8,540 nucleotides of DNA. Origin: an uncultured Verrucomicrobiota bacterium (GTDB taxonomy: Bacteria; Verrucomicrobiota; Verrucomicrobiia; Limisphaerales; UBA9464). Location of the stretch: positions 1-8,540 of the forward strand of contig CAIYFP010000194.1 of assembly GCA_903925515.1 (NCBI GenBank). The letters are read 5' to 3'. Below are positions 1 to 4,977 of the stretch, in pieces. The first letter of the stretch is position 1. Each line of letters starts with the position of its first letter. The notes beneath the pieces were generated by a model. The model searched no databases. It saw nothing but the letters and a program-made list of their open reading frames with translations, and was not told the origin of the DNA. The position numbers and the translations under genes are program-made.

Positions 1-1
1 C

Positions 2-118
2 GGGCTCGAAGGCACCATACCGCAAGCAGTCACGCTGCGCGCCGAAGGGGCGAAGCCACTTTCGAGGGTTCACTGGCCCAATCAACCGATGAAATCATCG
101 GCTCTGGTCTTCGTGTGA
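2..118 (+). CDS. Possible C-terminal fragment of a gene entering from the left
   Basis: Frame 2 is open from the left edge to a TGA at 116-118 and reads 38 residues, ending '...RVHWPNQPMKSSALVFV'. The peptide has a protein-like composition, unlike the Arg/Pro-rich noise of most shadow frames here, so it may be the tail of a real upstream gene on the same strand as thiL. Against this, its third codon positions are less GC-rich than in the other genes, and frame 1 is also open through the same stretch. I do not recognise a family. If real, about 240 bases separate it from thiL. Confidence 0.22.
   Translation, partial: GLEGTIPQAVTLRAEGAKPLSRVHWPNQPMKSSALVFV
86..101. repeat. 16-base palindromic site
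   Basis: The sequence ccgatga-aa-tcatcgg is a perfect 7-bp inverted repeat around a 2-base centre. The spacer is too short for a stable hairpin, so it looks more like a site for a dimeric DNA-binding protein than a terminator. It is AT-richer than its surroundings. It lies 260 bases before thiL and would fall inside the last codons of the possible upstream gene. A chance palindrome is possible. Confidence 0.3.
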
Positions 119-170
119 TTCAAAAACCACGCCTTCCCATGCGCCGGACCCGTGATGCATGCAGCCGGGA

Positions 171-213
171 TTTCCTCACGCGAAGACATGGAGACGCGAA
201 GAATGCAGTCACG
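171..213. repeat. Dispersed-repeat-like segment with two 'acgcgaag' units
   Basis: The 8-mer acgcgaag occurs at 178-185 and again at 194-201, 16 bases apart, in a segment of the form 'ctcacgcgaag...gagacgcgaagaa'. On the minus strand it translates as '...LRVSMSSREE', the kind of spurious peptide often seen where short intergenic 'acgcgaagacgcgaag' repeats are mis-annotated in many bacterial genomes. That resemblance is from memory. The direct repeat is visible here; membership of a dispersed family is inferred and needs other copies in the same genome. Confidence 0.35.
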
Positions 214-274
214 GGGATGCCCATCCGCCACGACGGCGTGTTGGCACGCAGCCTGAGGCAACTTGCCGGCGGGG

Positions 275-288
275 GGATCGGGAGATCC
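275..288 (+). promoter_or_regulatory. Small hairpin with GNRA-type loop in the thiL leader
   Basis: ggatc-ggga-gatcc forms a 5-bp perfect stem closed by a GGGA (GNRA-type) tetraloop. It lies 35 bases before the larger hairpin at 323-346, in the likely transcribed leader of thiL. With so short a stem it may be chance. The surrounding leader does not match the TPP riboswitch. Confidence 0.25.
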
Positions 289-322
289 AGGCCTGCCCAC
301 GCGGGGATTGGGGTCCGGCGTG

Positions 323-346
323 CGCCCTTGCGTGCTGGCAAGGGCG
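323..346 (+). promoter_or_regulatory. Strong hairpin just upstream of thiL
   Basis: cgcccttgc (323-331) pairs perfectly with gcaagggcg (338-346), a 9-bp stem with a 6-base loop. The 3' arm includes the purine run aagggcgggg (340-349), the nearest Shine-Dalgarno-like sequence to the thiL start (ATG 361, with an in-frame TTG at 352). If this leader is transcribed, the hairpin could mask the ribosome-binding site and lower or control translation of the whole operon. The structure is seen; the regulatory role is inferred. There is no U-run after it, so it is not an evident terminator. Confidence 0.4.
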
Positions 347-360
347 GGGCGTTGCGGGCC

Positions 361-1308
361 ATGCTGGGGCCGATGCGCGAGTTCGACCTGGTCGCACGCC
401 TTGTCCCGATGCTTCCCCGCAACGACTTCGTCGTGGCCGGGGCGGGCGACGACTGCGCGGTGCTCGACCTCGGGGAGCCGGGGTGGCAGGCCCTGTTCAA
501 GACGGACGCGGTGGTGGAGGGGATTCATTTCGTGGCGGACGCGCCCCCGGAGAAGGTGGGACACAAGGCGATTGCGCGGGCGTTGAGCGACGTGGCGGCG
601 ATGGGGGGCATGCCGGTGGCGGCGGTGGTGACGCTCGCGTTGCCGCCGGGGCGGGAGGCGGCATGGGCGGAGGGGGTGTACCGGGGCCTGTGCCGGACGG
701 CTGCGCAATGGCAGGTGGCGGTGGTGGGGGGCGAGACGGTGAGCAACCCCGGGCATGCCTGGTTGTCGGTGGCGTTGATGGGCCGCGTGCGGCGGGGGAA
801 GGCGGTGCTGCGCTCGGGCGCGCGCGCCGGGGACGCGTTGATGGTGAGCGGCGAGCTGGGCGGGTCGATTGCGGGGCATCACCTTGAGTTCGAGCCGCGG
901 CTGCGGGAGGCCGCATGGCTGGCGGCGCATCATGACGTCCATGCGATGATCGACGTGAGCGATGGCCTTGCGGGGGACCTCCGGCACGTGCTGGAAGCCT
1001 CGGGCGGGCTGGGGGCGGAAGTCTTGGCGAGCGCGTTGCCGGTGCGGGCGGCGGCCCGCGCAAGGGCGCGCGAGGGAGGTCGAGCCACGCCGGCGATCCT
1101 CGCGGCGCTGACGGACGGGGAGGACTTCGAGCTGTTGTTTGCCGTCGCGCCGGCGGACGCGGTGCGGGTGATGGACGGATGGCGCGCCGAGTTTCCCGGG
1201 ACGCCGATCCGGTGCATCGGGAAGGTCACGGAGGGGCCCGGGGCGTGGCTCCGGGACGCCCGCGGGCTCCGGCCGATGCCCCGCGGGGGATACGAGCACC
1301 TAGGATGA
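361..1308 (+). CDS. thiL: Thiamine-monophosphate kinase ThiL
   Basis: This cytoplasmic enzyme performs the last step of thiamine diphosphate synthesis, phosphorylating thiamine monophosphate with ATP. The 315-residue product (E. coli ThiL is 325) has the AIRS/PurM-type hallmarks in order: 'GAGDDCAVL' at 27-35 (Mg-binding Asp pair), 'KTDAVVEGIHF' at 47-57, 'HKAIARALSDVAAMGG' at 68-83, 'VVGGETV' at 121-127 where many relatives have GGDT, 'MIDVSDGLAGDL' at 196-207 and 'DGEDFELLF' at 252-260. The frame is open back to the window edge, but the family begins around 'MREFDLVARL', so ATG 361 was chosen; ATG 373 (MREF) or TTG 352 are alternatives. It heads the operon, and its TGA overlaps the tsaE ATG in an ATGA. 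Identity is secure; the exact start is not. Confidence 0.95.
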   Translation: MLGPMREFDLVARLVPMLPRNDFVVAGAGDDCAVLDLGEPGWQALFKTDAVVEGIHFVADAPPEKVGHKAIARALSDVAAMGGMPVAAVVTLALPPGREAAWAEGVYRGLCRTAAQWQVAVVGGETVSNPGHAWLSVALMGRVRRGKAVLRSGARAGDALMVSGELGGSIAGHHLEFEPRLREAAWLAAHHDVHAMIDVSDGLAGDLRHVLEASGGLGAEVLASALPVRAAARARAREGGRATPAILAALTDGEDFELLFAVAPADAVRVMDGWRAEFPGTPIRCIGKVTEGPGAWLRDARGLRPMPRGGYEHLG

Positions 1309-1733
1309 GGCGGCACGTGACACGGTCGGCGGCGGAGACGGAGGCGCTGGGGGCCGCGCTGGGGGCCACGCTGGCGCCGGGGACCGTGCTCGGGTTGAGC
1401 GGGGACCTTGGAGCGGGCAAGACGGCCTTCGTGCGCGGGCTGGTTCGAGGGGTGGGGTCGCCGGCGCGGGTTCATTCGCCCACGTTCGGCCTGCTGAACG
1501 AGTACCGGGAAGGACGATGCGTGGTGCATCACCTTGACCTGTACCGGCTGCACGGCGCGGCGGACGCGCGTGCGGCGGGGCTGGAGGAGCACCTGGTGCA
1601 CCCGGAGGGAATCACGGTGGTGGAATGGATCGAGCGCTGGGACGAGCCGTTGCCGGGCATGCGGCGGCTGCGGTTTGGGTGGATCGACGAGGGGACGCGG
1701 GAGGTGATCGATGATGGCGTGCCTTGCACTTGA
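1305..1733 (+). CDS. tsaE: tRNA t6A synthesis ATPase TsaE
   Basis: TsaE is the small ATPase that drives the TsaB-TsaD complex transferring threonylcarbamoyl to A37 of ANN-decoding tRNAs. The 142-residue product (E. coli 153) shows a Walker A motif 'GDLGAGKT' at 33-40, the family motif 'HSPTFGLLNEY' at 57-67, 'HLDLYRL' at 76-82 and 'VVEWIERW' at 105-112. These are the usual motifs and spacing. ATG 1305 was chosen because it forms an ATGA overlap with the thiL stop and gives normal length; the frame extends further upstream only as a shadow of thiL. The 3' end overlaps tsaB by 23 bases, so the two partners are translated as a coupled pair. No unusual residues are seen. Confidence 0.95.
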   Translation: MRRHVTRSAAETEALGAALGATLAPGTVLGLSGDLGAGKTAFVRGLVRGVGSPARVHSPTFGLLNEYREGRCVVHHLDLYRLHGAADARAAGLEEHLVHPEGITVVEWIERWDEPLPGMRRLRFGWIDEGTREVIDDGVPCT

Positions 1734-2343
1734 GTTCTCGAGCGCGAGGCGCTCGGCGGCGGTCGCGAGGGACGGGCTGGTGCTCGCCGAGGCGTTCGTG
1801 CTGGGCGGGAAGGCGACGTCGGCGCCGTCGCTGATCGCGGAGGCGTTGGGGAAGGCGGGGCTGGCGCCGGGGGACATGGGACGGTTGGTGGTGGGGGTCG
1901 GGCCCGGGAGCTACACGGGAATCCGGCGGGCCATCGCCACGTTCCAGGGCTGGAGCCTTGCCATGGGCACGCCCGTGGCATCCGTGGGCAGCATGGAGCT
2001 GCTGGCACGGCTGGCACACGAGGCGCTGGGCGGGGATTGCCTGCTGGCATCGGACGCGCAGCGGGGCGAATGGGCCCGGGGCGAGATGCGCGGGGGACGG
2101 TTGGCGGGTCCGACGAGGCTGGTGGCCCGGGAGGAGTTGATGGCGGAGATGGCCGGCGGGCGCCGGGTGGTGACGCCCGACGCGGGGCTGGACGGGGCCG
2201 TGGTGATGTACCCGACGGCGGCGTTGGCGGCGGCGATGGGGCCGGGGTTGGCCGAGGTGCGGCCGGAGACGTTGGAGGCGGTGTACCTGCGGGAGGCGGC
2301 GTTCATCAAGGCGCCGCCGCCGGGCAGGCTGGCAGGGTCGTGA
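1711..2343 (+). CDS. tsaB: tRNA t6A synthesis scaffold protein TsaB
   Basis: TsaB is the catalytically inactive ASKHA-fold partner that dimerises with TsaD and helps recruit TsaE for t6A synthesis. The 210-residue product opens with the strand 'MMACLALEFSS' (the family's 'ILAIDTS'), carries the signature 'GVGPGSYTGIRRAIATFQG' at 62-80 and ends near 'AVYLREAAF', corresponding to the usual 'PxYLR' tail. The familiar 'HS..LLP' segment between strands is replaced by 'ATSAPSLIAEAL' (35-46), so the usual His is absent; TsaB proteins are known to drift here. It starts inside tsaE (ATG 1711 or 1714) and ends 7 bases before rnhB. Its partner TsaD is not in the window and must be elsewhere. Confidence 0.93.
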   Translation: MMACLALEFSSARRSAAVARDGLVLAEAFVLGGKATSAPSLIAEALGKAGLAPGDMGRLVVGVGPGSYTGIRRAIATFQGWSLAMGTPVASVGSMELLARLAHEALGGDCLLASDAQRGEWARGEMRGGRLAGPTRLVAREELMAEMAGGRRVVTPDAGLDGAVVMYPTAALAAAMGPGLAEVRPETLEAVYLREAAFIKAPPPGRLAGS

Positions 2344-2350
2344 GGCCGGG

Positions 2351-3037
2351 ATGGCGGGCATGAAAAGGAAGGGGGCAAGGCCGGAGGATGGGGGCGACCG
2401 CCTCCACTGGGAGCGGAGTCTTTGGGGCGCGGGCCATGGGTGGGTGGCGGGCGTGGACGAGGCGGGAAGGGGGCCGTTGGCGGGTCCGGTGGTGGCGGCG
2501 GCGGTCATGTTGCCCCCGGCGTGGGGCGTCGAGGGCATGCCGGAGGCCTACGCCGGGCTGGACGACTCGAAGAGATTGACGGCGCGGCAACGCGAGGGGT
2601 TCTTCGGGATGTTGACGGGCGATGACCGGGTTCGGTTTGCGATCGCGGAGGCGGGGCCCGGGAAGATCGACGAGGTCAACATCCTCGCGGCGACGCACTG
2701 GGCGATGAACGAGGCCTTGGCGCGGCTCGCCCCCCCGCCGGGGCACGTGCTGGTGGATGGGTTGCGGGTTGCGTCGATGAAGTGGCCCCAGACGCCGCTG
2801 GTGGGCGGGGACGGCCGGAGTTACTCGATTGCGGCGGCCAGCGTGCTGGCGAAGGTGACGCGCGACCGGTTCATGGAGGAGGCTGACCGAAGGCATCCGG
2901 GGTATGGATTTGCGCGGCACAAGGGCTATCCCACGGCGGGGCATGTGGAGGCGCTCGCAAGGCTCGGGCCGTGCGAGCTGCATCGTCGTTCATTCGGGCC
3001 GGTCAGGGAGAGGCAACTGGAATGGTTCGGGCCATGA
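2351..3037 (+). CDS. rnhB: Ribonuclease HII
   Basis: RNase HII cuts the RNA strand of RNA-DNA hybrids and nicks at single ribonucleotides in DNA, starting ribonucleotide excision repair. The 228-residue product contains 'VDEAGRGPLAGPV' (35-47) with catalytic D36 and E37, 'LDDSKRLT' (70-77), 'VDG' with D136, 'GGD' with D154 and 'SIAAASVLAKVTRD' (159-172), so the full DEDD metal site is present, followed by 'YGFARHKGYPT' and 'LHRRSFGPV'. An N-terminal tail of about 30 residues before the core is basic and poorly conserved; ATG 2360 is a possible later start. The gene follows tsaB by 7 bases, with GAGG at the junction as a likely ribosome-binding site, and overlaps the next gene through ATGA. 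Confidence 0.96.
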   Translation: MAGMKRKGARPEDGGDRLHWERSLWGAGHGWVAGVDEAGRGPLAGPVVAAAVMLPPAWGVEGMPEAYAGLDDSKRLTARQREGFFGMLTGDDRVRFAIAEAGPGKIDEVNILAATHWAMNEALARLAPPPGHVLVDGLRVASMKWPQTPLVGGDGRSYSIAAASVLAKVTRDRFMEEADRRHPGYGFARHKGYPTAGHVEALARLGPCELHRRSFGPVRERQLEWFGP

Positions 3038-3462
3038 TGGGTTGGCTGAGACGATGGCTCGGGCCGGGGGAACGGCCGCGGCCGGAGAACCTGCGGCGGG
3101 GACGCGTGGGCGAGGACGCGGCGGCGCGGCATCTCCGGGACTCGGGGTGGAAGGTGCTGGCGAGGAACTACACGGACGGGCGGGGGGAGCTGGACATCGT
3201 GGCGACGAACGGGTTGTGCGTGGCGTTCGTGGAGGTGAAGGCGCGGACGGAAGGGGGCTGGGGACGTCCGGCCGACGCGGTGGACCGGGCCAAGAGGCGC
3301 CGGGTATGCGCGGCGGCCTTGCATTACCTGCGGGCGGCGGGGACGCCGCGGGTGCGGATTCGCTTCGACATCGTGGAGGTGTTGCTGCGGGACGGGAAGG
3401 CGGCGGAGGTGCGGCACCTTGAGGACGCCTTTGGGCTGGAGGGAGGGAGGATGTATCCATGA
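3034..3462 (+). CDS. YraN/UPF0102 family nuclease-fold protein
   Basis: This small protein belongs to UPF0102, which has a restriction-endonuclease-like fold and is commonly found beside rnhB; its cellular substrate is not settled. The 142-residue product has a basic start, then 'GRVGEDAAARHLRDSGWKVL' (helix 1 and strand), 'GELDIVA' and 'VAFVEVKAR'. The latter two form the E..D...ExK metal-binding arrangement of the fold. ATG 3034 gives an ATGA overlap with the rnhB stop. ATG 3022, four codons earlier, is also plausible because 'gggagagg' sits 8 bases before it. It is the last gene of the operon and stops 2 bases before a strong hairpin. Family assignment is firm; function is unknown. Confidence 0.9.
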   Translation: MMGWLRRWLGPGERPRPENLRRGRVGEDAAARHLRDSGWKVLARNYTDGRGELDIVATNGLCVAFVEVKARTEGGWGRPADAVDRAKRRRVCAAALHYLRAAGTPRVRIRFDIVEVLLRDGKAAEVRHLEDAFGLEGGRMYP

Positions 3463-3464
3463 AG

Positions 3465-3496
3465 AGGCCGCGTCCCCGGGAATGGGGACGCGGCCT
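3465..3496. terminator. Hairpin terminator between convergent operons
   Basis: aggccgcgtcccc (3465-3477) pairs perfectly with ggggacgcggcct (3484-3496), a 13-bp stem with a 6-base loop. It begins 2 bases after the yraN-family stop and lies 18 bases past the stop of the opposing sigma-factor gene. Position and symmetry suit a bidirectional terminator. Neither side has a U-run, so it may act as a U-less intrinsic terminator, a transcript-end stabiliser or a barrier between converging polymerases. Confidence 0.75.
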
Positions 3497-3514
3497 TGCG
3501 GGGCGGGGCGCGTT

Positions 3515-4615
3515 TCAGGCGGCGAACTGGAACGACTCCCGTCCGCGGAGGCGGTCGCGAAGCTTCTTGAGCGCGGCGGCCTCGATCTGGCGGATGCGTT
3601 CCCGCGTGAGGCCGAACTCGGCCCCAATTTCCTCGAGGGTGCGCGGGTCGCCGCCATCGAGGGCGAAGCGCTGGCTGAGGATGCGTTGCTCGCGGGGCCT
3701 GAGCGTGGACACGAGCGAGCGGACGAGCGTGGCGCCGGTGTCGGCATCGACGGCCTCATAGGGCATGGTGGCGTTCTCGTCCGGGATGATGTCGGCGACG
3801 CGGTTGGAGTCCGGGTCGTTGCCGAGCGGGGTTTCCAAGGAGGTGGCGCCGATGGCGGCGGCCTCGCGCCAGCGTTGGATGTCCTCGACCTCGACGAGCA
3901 TGTAGGCGGCGAGTTCGGCCTCGGAGGGCGGGTGCCCGAGCTCGGCCTCGAGCCGGGCCTCGGCCTTGCGCATGCGGGCGAGTTCCTGGACGACGTGGAT
4001 GGGGAGCCGGATGGCCTTGGACTGGGTGGAGAGGGCGCGCTTGATGGCCTGCTTGATCCACCATGCGGCATAGGTGCTGAGCTTGGCGCCCTTGGCGGGG
4101 TCAAAACGCTCGACGGCGCGCATGAGGCCGATGTTGCCCTCGTTGACGAGGTCGAGGAGGGGAAGGCCGTAGTCCTCGTACTCCCGGGCGATCTTCACGA
4201 CGAGGCGGAGGTTGGCCTTGATCATGTGCTCGCGGGCCGCCTCGTCTCCGGCATGGATGCGGGCGGCAAGCGCGATTTCCTCGGCGGGGGTCAGGAGGGG
4301 GGTCTCGATGGCCTCCCGGATGTAGAGCTTGTAGGAGGAATTCTCGTCCCATGTCGCGCGGGCCGCGCCGTTTTCCGGGGCGAACGGCTTTGTGCCGGGG
4401 TCGCGTTGGACCTCCACGTCGTGCGGGACGAGGGGGGGCTGGGGCTTGCTTTGTGAGCGTGCGGGGCGGAGCGCGCGGCGTCGCGCACGTTGGGTGCCGC
4501 CGCCGGGGGGCTTCCTGCCTTGGCGGGGCTCGGGCGCGGGGCATGCGGACTGGGTTTCGGTTGGGGTGGAGGCGTCCTTGCAGGGACGGCGGGATGGAGT
4601 GTGTTTTGCTTTCAT
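3515..4615 (-). CDS. Sigma-70 family RNA polymerase sigma factor (group 2, RpoS/SigA-like)
   Basis: This is a promoter-recognition subunit of RNA polymerase. The 366-residue product has region 1.2 at about 95-127 ('YIREAIETPLLTPAEEIALA'), region 2 at about 128-198 ('NLRLVVKIAREYEDYGLPLL', 'DLVNEGNIGLM', 'STYAAWWIKQAIKRAL'), 'IRLPIHVVQEL' beginning region 3, and region 4 at about 300-356 with the helix-turn-helix 'TLEEIGAEFGLTRERIRQIE'. Residues 1-90 are Pro/Arg/Lys-rich and probably disordered, with no region 1.1, so it is not a typical primary RpoD. 'RLPIHVV' is closer to RpoS than to RpoD ('RIPVHM'). ATG 4615 was chosen over in-frame ATGs at 4684 and 4675 because AAGGAAG lies just upstream. 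It follows argA by 362 bases. Whether it is the vegetative or a stress factor cannot be settled here. Confidence 0.93.
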   Translation of the reverse strand: MKAKHTPSRRPCKDASTPTETQSACPAPEPRQGRKPPGGGTQRARRRALRPARSQSKPQPPLVPHDVEVQRDPGTKPFAPENGAARATWDENSSYKLYIREAIETPLLTPAEEIALAARIHAGDEAAREHMIKANLRLVVKIAREYEDYGLPLLDLVNEGNIGLMRAVERFDPAKGAKLSTYAAWWIKQAIKRALSTQSKAIRLPIHVVQELARMRKAEARLEAELGHPPSEAELAAYMLVEVEDIQRWREAAAIGATSLETPLGNDPDSNRVADIIPDENATMPYEAVDADTGATLVRSLVSTLRPREQRILSQRFALDGGDPRTLEEIGAEFGLTRERIRQIEAAALKKLRDRLRGRESFQFAA

Positions 4616-4618
4616 TGT

Positions 4619-4625
4619 CTTCCTT
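4619..4625 (-). promoter_or_regulatory. Shine-Dalgarno site of the sigma-factor gene
   Basis: On the minus strand the sequence reads aaaaggaagaca then ATG, an AAGGAAG site with the AGGA core 5 bases before the start at 4615. It is the clearest ribosome-binding site in the window and decides the start of the sigma gene, removing 23 residues from the longest open frame. Confidence 0.75.
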
Positions 4626-4649
4626 TTGGCCGACCACGGGCATCCGGGC

Positions 4650-4666
4650 CCTGCATTCGATGCAGG
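4650..4666 (-). promoter_or_regulatory. Inverted repeat upstream of the sigma-factor gene
   Basis: cctgcat-tcg-atgcagg is a perfect 7-bp inverted repeat with a 3-base centre, 35 bases before the sigma ATG. It could be an RNA hairpin in the 5' leader or an operator for a dimeric repressor. Its placement is suggestive; no known consensus is claimed. Confidence 0.35.
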
Positions 4667-4872
4667 CGGAGGCATGGCGACCACCCGAGCCCTACGTTCG
4701 CGGAGGTGGCTGGTTACCGACGTGATTGCGCGGGATTGGACCTGCTGCGGGCGCGGGCGTTCAGGGGGGCGGGCGGGCGGCGCGTGAACGCGGCATGGAT
4801 GGGAAAGGGGCGGCGGAAAGGCGGTGCGGGTGTCGTGTCTCGCCCGTGGCTGGTGTTTCGCCGCGAGGGATG

Positions 4873-4887
4873 CTCGTTTCCAACGAG
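4873..4887 (-). terminator. Weak hairpin about 90 bases downstream of argA
   Basis: ctcgtt-tcc-aacgag is a 6-bp perfect stem with a 3-base loop, lying past the argA stop on the minus strand. No U-run follows on either strand. It is a possible transcript end for argA or part of an intergenic repeat; evidence is slight. Confidence 0.25.
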
Positions 4888-4977
4888 GCGCGCGTGACGA
4901 TCAGGCCCGCCGTGGTCTGGGAGGAGCGCGCCACGACATGGGACGCGAAACGACCGGCGGCCCCTCGCGTTGCTCCA

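Larger units (their letters stand above)
4616..4977. other. 362-base gap between argA and the sigma-factor gene
   Basis: I see no credible gene here; the long frames crossing it on both strands are extensions of shadows over argA. The right part (about 4800-4977) is G-rich on the plus strand and holds a 6-bp hairpin at 4873-4887. The left part is the presumed leader and promoter region of the sigma gene, with a 7-bp hairpin at 4650-4666. No promoter boxes could be called with confidence. The length suggests the sigma gene has its own promoter rather than reading through from argA. Confidence 0.6.

Noticed and set aside
245..350. TPP riboswitch before thiL
   Set aside because: A 'cctgaggca' string caught the eye, but the conserved CUGAGA and GAACCUGAUC-type segments and the three-way-junction layout are absent.
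115..360. N-terminal extension of thiL in the same open frame
   Set aside because: Its sequence is unlike any ThiL, overlaps repeat-like DNA, and the family starts near MREFDL. The open frame is due to GC-rich composition.
82..1299. 405-residue open frame on the minus strand opposite thiL
   Set aside because: It is antisense to a well-matched thiL, is Arg/Pro/His-rich and shows no family motif. Long antisense frames are expected at this GC content.
930..1877. 315-residue minus-strand frame
   Set aside because: It lies antisense to thiL, tsaE and tsaB, all supported by motifs, and its product is low-complexity.
1612..2538. 308-residue minus-strand frame
   Set aside because: It is antisense to tsaB and rnhB, with a His/Arg/Pro-rich product and no recognisable domain.
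2926..4104. 392-residue minus-strand frame
   Set aside because: It spans the terminator and overlaps yraN and the sigma gene in another frame; the product is Ser/Pro/Arg-rich noise.
3419..4456. 345-residue plus-strand frame rich in Gly, Leu and acidic residues
   Set aside because: It is a mirror of the sigma-factor gene. Asp/Glu/Leu/Gly-rich composition arises from reading its complement.
4616..4684. Earlier start for the sigma factor at ATG 4684 or 4675
   Set aside because: A strong AAGGAAG site precedes ATG 4615, and the extra residues are not sigma-like.
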